64,000 nt of DNA from positions 62,001 to 126,000 of the forward strand of contig JBQMRO010000044.1 of NCBI GenBank assembly GCA_052174475.1. Reading direction: 5' to 3'. The notes under the pieces were generated by a model. It saw only the letters and a list, made by a program, of their open reading frames with translations. It had not been told where the DNA came from and ran no database searches. A program made the position numbers and the translations under genes. This stretch comes from Arsenophonus sp052174475 (GTDB taxonomy: Bacteria > Pseudomonadota > Gammaproteobacteria > Enterobacterales > Enterobacteriaceae). Below are positions 21,634 to 32,201 of the stretch, one piece after another (the stretch's first letter is position 1; every line of letters begins with the position of its first letter).

Positions 21634-23889
21634 TTATCCATTACTAGAAGGAGTTATTTCTATACGCTCAATACTCTGTATTGAGCGAGGTAGTAAATAA
21701 CCTTTTCGACCTCGTTCAGCACGATATTTTTGTAAATCTTCTGGATTTAATTTTAATTTTCGTTTTCTAAAATAGAGCGTAATTGAAGATTGAGGATGTA
21801 AAAATGTTAACCGAACTAACAAATCATCTCCGCTAGCTGACTGACCCGCTGCAATATTAATAATTTTTTTTCCTCTACCTTTAGAGAGTTGAGATAGCTC
21901 GATAACAGGAAATATTAACATTCTCCCTGCTTTAGTAATTGCCAATAATAAATCTTTCTGTTCATTATTGACTTCTAATGGTGCTAGTATCTTTGCCTTA
22001 TTAGATAAGGCAAATAATGCCTTCCCTGCTTTATTTTTTGCTACTAAATCATTAGTACTACAAATAAAACCATAACCTGCATCTGATGCTAATAAATATT
22101 TTTGCTCTTTTGGAGCAGTCAATACATATTCAATCGTTGCGCCAGGTGGTAATGCTAATTTACCAGTAAGCGGCTCTCCATGTCCACGAGCAGAAGGAAG
22201 ATCAAGTGGATTAAGAGAATAACTTCGTCCAGTACTATCAAGAAAAATAACTGATTGGTTTGTTTTACCTCTTGCTGCGCTACGAAAACCATCTCCTGTT
22301 TTATAATTAAGATTAGTCGGATCAATATCATGGCCTTTTGCACTTCTTACCCATCCCATAATAGAAAGAATAATAGTAATCGGCTCAGAAGGCAGAATAC
22401 TATGTTCCTTTATAGCTTTTGCTTCAATACCCCCCTTAAGCGGTGAGCGACGGGCGTCACCATAAGTTTGTGCATCTATTTCAATTTCTTTTTTAATCAA
22501 GGTGTTTAAATTCTGCTCAGAGCCTAAAATATTTTGCAGTTGATTACGCTCTTTAGCTAATTCATCTTGCTCAGAACGTAATTTAAATTCTTCTAGTTTA
22601 GCTAGATGACGCAATTTTAATTCCAGGATAGATTCAGCTTGAGTTTCTGAAAGCAAAAAACGGGTTACTAATACTATCTTAGTTTCATCTTTATTACGGA
22701 TAATATGGATAACCTCATCTATATTAAGATAAGCTATTAATAATCCATCAAGGATATGTAAGCGTTTTAATACTTTTTCTAAACGATAATTTAAGCGGTT
22801 ACGTACGGTTTCTCGTCGAAATAATAACCATTCATTTAAAATTTCAACTAGTCCTTTAACTGCAGGGCGATTATCTAGGCCAATCATATTTAAATTGATT
22901 CGATAACTTTTTTCTAGATCCGTCGTAGCAAATAAATGCCTCATCACTTGTACTAAATCAATCCGATTACTTCTAGGTACAATCACTAAACGTGTTGGAT
23001 TTTCATGATCTGATTCATCACGTAGATCTTCTACCATCGGTAATTTTTTAGCACGCATTTGCGAAGCGATCTGCTCCAATACCTTAGTACCTGAAACTTG
23101 ATGAGGTAATGCAGTAATTACTGCATTACCATCATCCATTACCCAAGTAGCGCGTAACCGAATAGAACCACGGCCTGTTTGATAAATTTTTTTAATATCT
23201 TCTTTTGAAGATATAATTTCTGCTTCTGTTGGGTAATCAGGAGCAGGAATAAAATCCATAAATATTTTAAGATCAGCTTTTGGATTTTTCAGTAAAGCAA
23301 CTAACGCTCTTGCTACTTCACGCGCATTATGTGGCGGAATGTCAGTCGCCATACCAACAGCAATCCCTGTCGTGCCATTCAACAGAATATTGGGTAATTT
23401 TGCTGGTAGTGTTTTTGGTTCAGTTAATGTTCCATCAAAGTTACTTGTCCAGGCTACCGTTCCCAATACTAACTCACTGAGTAACGTTTCAGAATATTTT
23501 GACAATCTTGATTCAGTATAACGCATAGCAGCAAACGATTTAGGATCATCTGGCGCTCCCCAGTTTCCTTGACCATCAACTAATGGATAACGATAAGAAA
23601 ATGGTTGCGCCATCAACACCATGGCTTCATAACAAGCGCTATCACCATGTGGATGGTATTTTCCTAATACATCACCGACTGTACGAGCTGATTTTTTATA
23701 CTTAGCGGTATTACTTAAATTAAGCTCAGACATAGCATAAACAATTCGTCGCTGAACAGGTTTTAATCCATCACCAATAAATGGCAACGCTCTATCCATG
23801 ATGACGTACATGGAATAATTGAGATAGGCCTTTTCAGTAAAGGTGTATAGTGGTTGCTGTTCTACACCATCGTGAGTTATCTCAGTCAT
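21634..23889 (-). CDS. parC: Topoisomerase IV subunit A
   Basis: DNA cleavage and rejoining subunit of topoisomerase IV, which unlinks sister chromosomes; the partner is ParE just upstream. The 751-residue product (E. coli 752) keeps the winged-helix and tower domains. The active-site tyrosine is in FAAMRYTESRLS (Tyr124) and GKYHPHGDSACYEAM lies before it. The serine and glutamate of that loop, commonly altered in quinolone resistance, are wild type (Ser84, Glu88). The C-terminal beta-pinwheel region is complete. The gap from parE is about 40 bp. In E. coli parC and parE are several genes apart, so this tight pairing is either a lineage trait or the result of loss between them. Confidence 0.97.
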   Translation of the reverse strand: MTEITHDGVEQQPLYTFTEKAYLNYSMYVIMDRALPFIGDGLKPVQRRIVYAMSELNLSNTAKYKKSARTVGDVLGKYHPHGDSACYEAMVLMAQPFSYRYPLVDGQGNWGAPDDPKSFAAMRYTESRLSKYSETLLSELVLGTVAWTSNFDGTLTEPKTLPAKLPNILLNGTTGIAVGMATDIPPHNAREVARALVALLKNPKADLKIFMDFIPAPDYPTEAEIISSKEDIKKIYQTGRGSIRLRATWVMDDGNAVITALPHQVSGTKVLEQIASQMRAKKLPMVEDLRDESDHENPTRLVIVPRSNRIDLVQVMRHLFATTDLEKSYRINLNMIGLDNRPAVKGLVEILNEWLLFRRETVRNRLNYRLEKVLKRLHILDGLLIAYLNIDEVIHIIRNKDETKIVLVTRFLLSETQAESILELKLRHLAKLEEFKLRSEQDELAKERNQLQNILGSEQNLNTLIKKEIEIDAQTYGDARRSPLKGGIEAKAIKEHSILPSEPITIILSIMGWVRSAKGHDIDPTNLNYKTGDGFRSAARGKTNQSVIFLDSTGRSYSLNPLDLPSARGHGEPLTGKLALPPGATIEYVLTAPKEQKYLLASDAGYGFICSTNDLVAKNKAGKALFALSNKAKILAPLEVNNEQKDLLLAITKAGRMLIFPVIELSQLSKGRGKKIINIAAGQSASGDDLLVRLTFLHPQSSITLYFRKRKLKLNPEDLQKYRAERGRKGYLLPRSIQSIERIEITPSSNG

Positions 23890-23928
23890 TTATTTAATTC
23901 CTTAGACTCTGATTAATAATAGAGTCGA

Positions 23929-25824
23929 TTACACTTCAATTTCTATCGCATTACCTTTATCTTGTAACCAATTTCGACGATCTTCTGCTCGTTTTTTAGC
24001 CAATAACATATCCATCATCGCGAGCGTTTTTTGATAATTCTCATCATTAATAATGAGCTGCACTAAGCGTCGTGTATTAAGATCAAGTGTGGTTTCACGT
24101 AATTGATCTGGATTCATTTCTCCTAATCCTTTAAAACGTTGGACATTCGGTTTACCTCGCTTATAACTCAAGCGATCAAGAACAGCAGTTTTTTCACCTT
24201 CATCAAGGGCATAATAAACTTCTTTACCTAGATCAATACGATATAAAGGTGGCATAGCAATATAAATATGACCTTCTTTTACTAAAGTGGGGAAATGACG
24301 AACAAAAAGTGCGCACAGTAATGTTACAATATGCAGTCCATCTGAATCTGCATCGGCAAGAATACAAATCTTACCGTAACGGAGTTGGCTAAGATCATTG
24401 CTGTCTGGATCAATACCAATAGCTAGTGATATATCATGAACTTCTTGTGAAGCTAAAATTTCATCGGAAGAAACTTCCCAAGTATTCAATATTTTTCCTC
24501 TTAGCGGCATAATCGCCTGATATTCACGATCACGAGCCTGCTTAGCTGATCCACCGGCTGAATCTCCCTCAACTAAAAATAGCTCAGTAAGATTAAGATC
24601 TTGAGAAATACAGTCCGCTAACTTACCGGGTAATGCAGGCCCACTGGTCAGTTTTTTGCGCACAACTTTTTTTGCTGCGCGTAGGCGCCTTTGTGCATTA
24701 GAAATAGTGAATTCTGCTAATTGTTCAGCTTCTTGAACATTTTGATTTAACCACAAACTAAAAGCATCTTTTACCACACCGGAAACAAACGCAGCACTCT
24801 GGCGAGAAGAAAGACGTTCTTTGGTCTGGCCAGCAAATTGTGGATCTTGCATTTTGACTGATAGAACATAAGCACAGCGTTCCCAAATATCCTCACCAGT
24901 TAATTTTATACCACGAGGAAGTAAATTACGGTATTCACAAAACTCCCTCATTACATCCAATAAACCCTGACGTAATCCATTAACATGGGTTCCACCTTGT
25001 GCGGTTGGAATAAGGTTAACATAACTCTCTGTTAATAGTTCTCCACCTTCCGGTAACCAAAGCAGTGCCCAATTGATCATTTCTATTTTGCCAGCAAAAT
25101 TACCAACGAAGGCTTTCTCCGGTAAAGTAACTAAACCATTCACCGCTTCCATTAAATAGTCAGTCAAGCCATCGTTATAACGCCATGTTTTCTCACTATT
25201 ATTTATTTTGTCCTTAAATAGGATTTTAACAGTAGGACATAGCACAGCTTTAGCTTTTAATACATGCGTTAAACGCGAAATAGAAAAACGCGGGTCATCA
25301 AAAAAATAACTATCAGGCCAAAAACGCACTCTGGTACCAGTCGTTCGTTTAGCGCAACTACCAATTACTTTGAGTTCCTGAACTTTCTCGCCATGTTCAA
25401 AAACAATTCGATATATTTGACTATCACGACTAACAGTTACTTCAATGCGTTTTGATAACGCATTGACCACGGAAATACCAACTCCATGTAGCCCACCAGA
25501 AAATTGATAATTTTTATTAGAAAATTTCCCACCAGCATGTAATTGCCCCAAAATCAACTCTATAGCCGGTATTTTTTTTTCTGGATGAATATCAACAGGC
25601 ATACCTCGGCCATTATCAATCACTTCCAACGACTGATCATCGTGCAAGATGACATCGATATGATTAGCATAACCAGCAAGGACCTCATCCACGCTATTAT
25701 CAATTATTTCCTGCGCTAGGTGATTTGGTCGAGAGGTATCGGTGTACATGCCTGGACGACGACGTACAGGTTCTAAACCACTTAGGACCTCGATTGCATC
25801 TGCATTATAATTAGAATGAGTCAT
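23929..25824 (-). CDS. parE: Topoisomerase IV subunit B
   Basis: ATPase subunit of topoisomerase IV. The product has 631 residues (E. coli 630). The GHKL ATP-binding motifs are EIIDNSVDEVLAG, DNGRGMPVDIHPE and GGLHGVGISVVNALS in the first 120 residues. A transducer domain follows, then the Toprim metal-binding motifs EGDSAGGSA and DADSDG. PLRGKILN and QRFKGLGEMNP are also present. The frame is intact. It begins the parE-parC-plsC run. Upstream, where E. coli has yqiA and then cpdA, there is a short IS1595 derivative and eroded sequence before cpdA. Confidence 0.97.
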   Translation of the reverse strand: MTHSNYNADAIEVLSGLEPVRRRPGMYTDTSRPNHLAQEIIDNSVDEVLAGYANHIDVILHDDQSLEVIDNGRGMPVDIHPEKKIPAIELILGQLHAGGKFSNKNYQFSGGLHGVGISVVNALSKRIEVTVSRDSQIYRIVFEHGEKVQELKVIGSCAKRTTGTRVRFWPDSYFFDDPRFSISRLTHVLKAKAVLCPTVKILFKDKINNSEKTWRYNDGLTDYLMEAVNGLVTLPEKAFVGNFAGKIEMINWALLWLPEGGELLTESYVNLIPTAQGGTHVNGLRQGLLDVMREFCEYRNLLPRGIKLTGEDIWERCAYVLSVKMQDPQFAGQTKERLSSRQSAAFVSGVVKDAFSLWLNQNVQEAEQLAEFTISNAQRRLRAAKKVVRKKLTSGPALPGKLADCISQDLNLTELFLVEGDSAGGSAKQARDREYQAIMPLRGKILNTWEVSSDEILASQEVHDISLAIGIDPDSNDLSQLRYGKICILADADSDGLHIVTLLCALFVRHFPTLVKEGHIYIAMPPLYRIDLGKEVYYALDEGEKTAVLDRLSYKRGKPNVQRFKGLGEMNPDQLRETTLDLNTRRLVQLIINDENYQKTLAMMDMLLAKKRAEDRRNWLQDKGNAIEIEV

Positions 25825-25870
25825 ATTATTTTCTGTGGTAATTGCAAATAATTAGGCAAATAAATGCTGA

Positions 25871-25878
25871 TGATAATA
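25871..25878. repeat. Left 8-bp target duplication
   Basis: TGATAATA directly before the IS1595 derivative, repeated exactly at 26287-26294. Eight bases is the duplication length typical of the IS1595 family. Confidence 0.8.
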
Positions 25879-26286
25879 GGCTATGTTGGTAAAGGTTATT
25901 GCTTTGCTAGCAGAGCAAATTGTGGCCACTTCTATATTTCAATTGTTGTGGTTCAAACAATCTTCTCCATGCCAGATAATTCTAAAAATAAAAAGCCCTT
26001 ACATCATGAATTTATTCAGTGATACTTTTAATTGTCTGATATAACTGTTCACATTTTGAATATGAAATTCATTACTAATAACTCTCTGATTATCCAGCCT
26101 TATTAGGCGGTAGTAACTAATTTTATGCTCACTGGAAAAAGTTTATACTATTCTGCTCCTTCTGAACAGAAGGATTAACTATTTATCCATAATTGGCTCA
26201 AAAAAAACGGATAACACACTTTGTGTTAAGCTATTCTTCATACAATATAAGGGGGATTTATATCAATAATCTTTGCCAACATAACC
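25879..26286 (-). mobile_element. 408-bp internally deleted IS1595 element
   Basis: The ends are inverted repeats (ggctatgttgg on the left; the complement of the right end is ggttatgttgg), with further similarity inward. The interior up to about 26220 matches the transposase C-terminal part of the 1.03-1.04 kb copies at 14051 and 47861. It then jumps to the opposite terminus, so about 600 bp including the catalytic core are missing. Perfect 8-bp direct repeats flank it, so the short form is probably what inserted, or the deletion came later without touching the ends. It separates parE from cpdA. Confidence 0.85.
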
Positions 26287-26294
26287 TGATAATA
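26287..26294. repeat. Right 8-bp target duplication
   Basis: Second copy of TGATAATA, immediately after the right inverted repeat of the IS1595 derivative. Confidence 0.8.
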
Positions 26295-26920
26295 ACAGTT
26301 ATTTAGATATTTGGATAATTTTTTACTTATTTTGTTTTTAAAGCTAAAAACGCATAATTTGTAGAAATTAGTAGTTGAATCCAATAAAACATGGATTACT
26401 ACCTCTATCTCTTAACACTATTATTTACTTGCACTCCATAAGATATATAACAACTTTATGATAGTTCAATATTTGATGACATGTTTGTTGTAAAAATAAA
26501 ATTAAATTTTGGTGCCGTTAATGTGTTAATTTGTATAACCTATAGTTTATTTAAATAGTGGATTTGTAAAATATAATGTTATTTTGTATGAGAATTACTT
26601 TTTTTCACCTAAATACCTGTTGAAATAAATAAAAAAGGCGTAAAGCTAAATTTGACAACAACAGCGATAAATTAAATTATGTTGATAACAAAATAGTAAA
26701 AATAACCAGCAAATGAAGAATCTAATAGTATAATCGACTATCTCCTATGAGCTACTACGAGATTCTATAATGATTCTTAATCACTCCTACCGGATAATAA
26801 GAAATCTGGATAAGTATATTAACTTCATGATCTCGTTGCTGAAGTAGGTAAGCCTTTACCTTATTTGCTATTTATGATAAAGGGAAGCTATTAAACTATG
26901 TACATAAATTAATATTGATA
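26295..26920. other. Eroded stretch where yqiA would be expected
   Basis: About 625 bp between the IS1595 derivative and cpdA. E. coli has the esterase gene yqiA between cpdA and parE. I could not align any tract here with YqiA, so it is deleted or worn beyond recognition. No open frame, RNA or repeat is recognised. Confidence 0.4.
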
Positions 26921-27760
26921 TTAATAACCGACTGAGCTCAAATCTGGGCGAAATTTATTACTATCCAATCTAAAAACTTCTGTACCTAACGCATTTTTAC
27001 CGTCATGATTAATAGAAAGATCAAGATAACGCCAACCTGGTGCCATTGTGTCTAATGTAAAATTAGTAGAATGAGGTTTAAATTGTATACAGGTTGATGG
27101 TGTTGCCATCATGCGAATCCCTTGCCAATATTCATCTATCTCTTGATGAATATGCCCACATAAAATCCCTTTAACTTGTTGATATGGTTTTAAATATTCA
27201 GCTAAAATATGAGAATTACGCAAGCTATGTTGATCAAGCCAGGTACAGCCCGATGGCAAAGGATGATGATGCAACATAAGTAAATGACTACATTCCGTGT
27301 ATGTTTCAAAACAGCTTTTCATCCATAAAAGCTGTTGTTTTGATAATTTTCCATGGACAGCACCTTGAATTTGACTATCCAACATAAGGATTTGCCAATT
27401 ATTATTAATTAGCACCTGCTTAGAAGGTAAAATGCCTGCTTTTGCTAAAGTTACAACCATTTTCGGTTGGTAATCGTGATTGCCTGGTAACCAAACGCAA
27501 GGAGCAGATAACCGTTTAATTCCTTCTGCAAAATACAGGTAAGCCGATGCAGACTGATCTTGAACTAAATCCCCGGTAGCAACAATTAAGTCAACATTTT
27601 TATTGCGCACTAAAATTTCATCAATTACTGCATGAAAACTACCAAAAGTATTGATGCCAAGTAAAGTATCATCAACATTAGCAAAAAGGTGAGTATCGGT
27701 AATTTGCAAGATCCTTACTAAGCTTTTTTGCTTTGTTGTTAACTTAAACAGGCTATCCAA
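26921..27760 (-). CDS. cpdA: 3',5'-cyclic AMP phosphodiesterase CpdA
   Basis: Class III metallophosphoesterase that hydrolyses cAMP and so tunes CRP-dependent expression. The product has 279 residues (E. coli 275). The metal-binding motifs are all present in order: ITDTHLF (Asp22, His24), ATGDLVQD (Asp64), LPGNHDY (Asn94, His95), MLHHHPLPSG and LCGHIHQE. The frame is clean. The neighbour on its 5' side is a nudF scrap, matching the E. coli order nudF-yqiB-cpdA with yqiB lost. Confidence 0.95.
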   Translation of the reverse strand: MDSLFKLTTKQKSLVRILQITDTHLFANVDDTLLGINTFGSFHAVIDEILVRNKNVDLIVATGDLVQDQSASAYLYFAEGIKRLSAPCVWLPGNHDYQPKMVVTLAKAGILPSKQVLINNNWQILMLDSQIQGAVHGKLSKQQLLWMKSCFETYTECSHLLMLHHHPLPSGCTWLDQHSLRNSHILAEYLKPYQQVKGILCGHIHQEIDEYWQGIRMMATPSTCIQFKPHSTNFTLDTMAPGWRYLDLSINHDGKNALGTEVFRLDSNKFRPDLSSVGY

Positions 27761-28009
27761 GTAATTTCCTTAATTTTATTTATTTTATATGTTATTTTAA
27801 CATTAATACTCTATCAAGATCTCTAGAGGTTAATAGATACTTCATTTTCATGTTATGACTAAACTGTTTTTTTAAGTTATTCAATCAATCATTTTTAACT
27901 TAAGACGATTTAATCGTCCTATTTGTATTGGGATTACGATAGCGCATTATTAATTACGTTTAACTATACTTATTGATAAGCTTTTTCACTAGCAACGCAT
28001 GGAAATAAA

Positions 28010-28290
28010 TATCTTTATTTTTACAGCTTAATCCATGTATATACTGCCTGATTTAATTGTTGATGAATCAATTTCACCGATATGAGTATAAATACACTTA
28101 GTTGTACTATTTTTGTTGGTAAGATACCTTAGTGCGGTGTGACAACACTGCATGGTAATTCTCACTTCTTCTTTCTCTTCACGGCGAACTAACTGTTCTA
28201 AGCTTTTATTTTTTTCTACATGACAGTTATTTCTTCTAATAACCACGGTGCTTTGCTCGTTTTAATCGCTAGAACTCCACATACTTATTT
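28010..28290 (-). pseudogene. nudF: nudF scrap (ADP-ribose pyrophosphatase)
   Basis: A short open frame on the minus strand reads EKNKSLEQLVRREEKEE, which lines up with EEGESVEDVARREAIEEAG, the Nudix box of E. coli NudF. It continues with a tract ending IGEIDSSTIKSGSI (E. coli VGEVDATTASGIHGL). A preceding frame holds SKAPWLLEEIT (E. coli SETPWLLEMVA). Only the middle third survives, across at least one frameshift, and the glycine-rich start of the Nudix box is lost. Its position beside cpdA supports the call. Confidence 0.75.
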
Positions 28291-28449
28291 AGTTAATGTT
28301 ACTTTAACAAAGTAATGATGAGTAAGGTAAAATAAGATCTGTATTACCCCATTATTCCAAAATATCAAAACATATGGAATCAAAAACTAAAACAAAACTT
28401 TTATTTGAAGTTCCTTGTCTCAATTAGCATTAAACAATTTATGTTAAAA

Positions 28450-29852
28450 ACTCTGAGTGATTAGTAAATCTAGTATATGATAATCGCGCTTCGCGATCTG
28501 ATGCTTCATGAATCTCTTCTCAATCCTTAAATTTAACCTTGTTACCACTAGGATGAAGATAAACTCTCCTTACCTAGTTCCTACTTTTTAAAGCAGACGG
28601 GACGAAGAGCAGATTAAATAAGATTAGATCATTGTTTTTCGAACTACAGTGTTTCGGGTATCAGCTTCGTATTCTCACTATCACAAAACCTGATTCAATT
28701 AGATTCTTTACCATTATTAATGAAGTTGTAGGTGCGCCCCACACATAATGACTATGACGGAACGTCATAGAATGCTAGCTGTTCTTCTCGATCTTTCTCC
28801 AGCTTCTTCATCGCTGCAGTATAACTTCGCTAAATTTTACCAACAAAATATTTAGCTTTATTAGCGGCATCACAGCTCTCTGTTAGCTAAATCTCCTGTA
28901 GCTCACCCTTAATTTTCAATTGAATCTCTTTGTGTAGTGAAGCTAGCACATCAGATATTTTATGCATCACCAAACAGAGTTGGTATTACATGTCAGGGTA
29001 TATTTTTGCCATTGCATTCAAAAAATAAAGGCATCGGATCCCGTAGCAAACCTGTAAAATACAGTTAAGTCCAGCGCTTACCAGCCGTTAAAAGTTATGC
29101 TCAGTTTGCCTCTAACTTTCGATAAGCATTTTCGACTGCAACGATCTCCTTACGTCTACACACAGTGCCGCAAACATAACTAAAGCAAACAAAGGCAATC
29201 GATTTTCCTGACAGATCTGTATATGCAATCAGATTAGAAATAAACGTAACGCGTATTGCGGAAATCATATAGGCATTATTGCCTGCACTTTTTAAGGGAT
29301 CGAAGGTTTCAATCTACTGATGACACTGATAGAGAAGACCTATATTCTTTTATCTATAAGTGCCTCAAGAGTTTCATAAAAATCACTGGATAAAATATCT
29401 AGCAAATACAAGCTATGCTAGCAACTTTTCTTCACTTTGCACGCTTTAGATATGGCAGTAATAATGAGCTATTAAAAGATATTTAGTTACCGCTGTGATC
29501 CCTGACCTTAAGCTCTTTAATCTCAACAACCCAATACCTATCTGTATAGTTAGCGGTAACAAAATAATCGTTATGAAAATGACTACATGAAACTAACATG
29601 GAGAAGCTAGAATTCAGCATGTTATCGCAGCATGGGTTCGAGTTCCCTATCAATAGAGGTGCCTATGAGCTACCTGGCACCATTACGGATGCATTCATAC
29701 AAGGAGTCAGAGGTAATATCTAATTTTGAAGATACCTATAGGGTAAATTTTTATGGTATATTATCTCTCTGTTGTTGAAATTGTTTACGAAATTAATTAG
29801 TAGGATTAGGGGTACGCCACCACTATTTCTAAAACTCCACACACAAGAAATA
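28450..29852 (-). mobile_element. Decayed IS256-family element, minus strand
   Basis: Near full-length copy (about 1.4 kb), starting gattagtaaatctagta and closely parallel to 10482-11898 and 15125-16512. No transposase frame survives. It lies between the cpdA/nudF block and the ppk/ppx block, which are not adjacent in E. coli. Confidence 0.8.
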
Positions 29853-30127
29853 AGCGTAACTCATCAAAAACTGAGTTTGTTACTAACATATCATTACTAT
29901 GATTTATCATTCAGCTTGATTCTGTTATTAGTTATTAACTAAATTGACTAAAAATAACCATTTTAGCAAAGATTATTACTTTGCAAGAAAGCAGTAACCT
30001 TTGCTAACATAGCTCCTAACCTCCAGTAGATATCCAATAAAATATCTGAAAATCATAAGTAATCAGATAAGCTAATAAGGATCAATATCCTGTATGATTA
30101 AATAACAATATTGGTTATGGAGTAAAG

Positions 30128-32197
30128 ATGTCTAAAGTTTGGCTCTATACTGAAAAAGAGATTAGTTGGTTATCATTCAATGAGCGAGTATTGCAAGAAG
30201 CAGCAGATAAACGTAACCCGCTGATTGAACGCATGCGATTTTTAGGTATTTACTCAAATAATCTTGAGGAATTTTATAAAATAAAATTCGCCGATGTTAA
30301 GAGACGGATATTAATTAATGAAGAACGAGGAACTGCATCTAGTTCACGCAAGCTACTGAAACTAATTGAAAACAAAGTTGCCAAACTTGATCAAGAATTT
30401 GACTTACTGTATAATGACTTATTACTTGAAATGGCGCGTAACCAAATTTTCCTAATTAATGAACGGCAAATTTCTCCGAACCAACAAATTTGGTTACGCC
30501 AATTTTTTCGCCAACAACTTAGTCAACATATCACGCCTATCCTAATCACTCCGGAAACTGATTTAGTTGAATTTTTAAAAGATGATTATACTTATTTAGC
30601 CGTAGAAATTATTAAAGAACAGAATATTCAATATGCATTACTAGAAATTCCAGCAGGAAAACAACTTAGATTTATCCATTTACCGCCTGAAATACCAAAA
30701 TGCAGAAAATCAATGATCCTGCTAGATAATATTTTACGTTATTGTCTAGACGAGATATTTAAAGGCTTTTTTGACTATGATCAATTAAACGCCTATGCGA
30801 TGAAAATGACGCGCGATGCGGAATATGATTTAACTACTGAGATGGAATCCAGTATGCTAGAGCTAATGTCATCCAGCTTAAAACAGCGTCTTAATGCAGA
30901 ACCGGTTCGTTTTGTTTATCAACGTAACATGCCTGATGAAATGGTAGAACTGCTAAGAAAAAAACTCGGACTATCTAATGATGATTCAGTGATAGCCGGT
31001 GGCCGTTATCATAACTTTAAAGATTTCATTAAATTTCCAAATGAAGGGAATAAAAATTTACTAAATAAGCCACTACCGCGTTTACGTCATCGTTGTTTTG
31101 ATAACTTCCGTAATGGTTTTGATGCAATCAGAAAAAAAGATATTCTCCTCTATTATCCCTATTATACTTTTGAACATACGATAGAATTATTACGGCAAGC
31201 CTCTTTTGATCCCAACGTATTGACAATAAAAATTAATATTTATCGGGTGGCCAAGGACTCGCGCATAATTGAATCGATGATTCATGCCGCGCACAATGGT
31301 AAAAAAGTCACCGTGGTGGTTGAATTACAAGCTAGATTTGATGAAGAAGCTAATATCCATTGGGCTAAGCATCTTACTGAAGCCGGGGTACATGTTATTT
31401 TCTCTGTACCTGGTCTTAAAATTCACGCTAAACTTTTTATTATTTCTCGCCTAGAACAAGGTAAAATTATCCGTTATGCCCATATTGGCACTGGAAATTT
31501 TAATGAAAAAACCGCTCGTCTTTATACTGATTATTCATTATTAACAGCAAATCAACAAATTACTAATGAAGTAAGGCGGGTATTCAACTTTATTGAAAAT
31601 CCTTACAGACCCGTTAGTTTTGAAAATTTAATGGTTTCGCCGCAAAATTCACGAACTCGGCTAACTCAATTGATCGATCGGGAAATTACCAATATTCAGG
31701 CGGGAAAATCAGCTGCTATCTTACTAAAGATTAATAACTTAGACGACAAAGAGTTAATTAATCATCTTTATGATGCCTCCAATGCTGGCGTAAAAATTCG
31801 TTTATTGATTCGCGGCATATGTTCGCTAGTTCCTGGTCAAGCTAATTTTAGTGAAAATATTCAAGTCACTAGCATTGTTGATCGTTTTCTTGAGCATGAC
31901 AGAGTTTATGTATTTAGCAATAATGGCAACGAAGAAGTCTTCATCTCATCAGCTGATTGGATGACACGCAATATTGATTTTCGTATTGAAGTTGCCGTTA
32001 AATTACTTGATCAACAACTGAAAAAACGCGTGCTCGATATTCTTAAATTACAATTTAATGATACCGTTAAAGCTCGTTATATCGATAAAGAGTTAACTAA
32101 TCGTTACGTACCTCGTGGTAATAAACGAAAGATCCAAGCCCAACTTGCTGTCTATGATTATCTAAAATTACTAGAGTATCCAGAAAAAAGAACTTAA
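30128..32197 (+). CDS. ppk: Polyphosphate kinase 1
   Basis: Polymerises phosphate from ATP into polyphosphate and works in reverse. The product has 689 residues (E. coli 688) and is colinear throughout, starting KEISWLSFNERVLQEAADK. The autophosphorylated histidine lies in GLKIHAKLF (His433), followed by HIGTGNFNEKTARLYTDYSL, and the second active-site histidine is in RFLEHDRVY (near residue 590). A ggag site lies 5 bases before the ATG. ppx starts 4 bases after the stop codon, so the two are co-transcribed and probably translationally coupled. Confidence 0.97.
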   Translation: MSKVWLYTEKEISWLSFNERVLQEAADKRNPLIERMRFLGIYSNNLEEFYKIKFADVKRRILINEERGTASSSRKLLKLIENKVAKLDQEFDLLYNDLLLEMARNQIFLINERQISPNQQIWLRQFFRQQLSQHITPILITPETDLVEFLKDDYTYLAVEIIKEQNIQYALLEIPAGKQLRFIHLPPEIPKCRKSMILLDNILRYCLDEIFKGFFDYDQLNAYAMKMTRDAEYDLTTEMESSMLELMSSSLKQRLNAEPVRFVYQRNMPDEMVELLRKKLGLSNDDSVIAGGRYHNFKDFIKFPNEGNKNLLNKPLPRLRHRCFDNFRNGFDAIRKKDILLYYPYYTFEHTIELLRQASFDPNVLTIKINIYRVAKDSRIIESMIHAAHNGKKVTVVVELQARFDEEANIHWAKHLTEAGVHVIFSVPGLKIHAKLFIISRLEQGKIIRYAHIGTGNFNEKTARLYTDYSLLTANQQITNEVRRVFNFIENPYRPVSFENLMVSPQNSRTRLTQLIDREITNIQAGKSAAILLKINNLDDKELINHLYDASNAGVKIRLLIRGICSLVPGQANFSENIQVTSIVDRFLEHDRVYVFSNNGNEEVFISSADWMTRNIDFRIEVAVKLLDQQLKKRVLDILKLQFNDTVKARYIDKELTNRYVPRGNKRKIQAQLAVYDYLKLLEYPEKRT

Positions 32198-32201
32198 TAC
32201 T

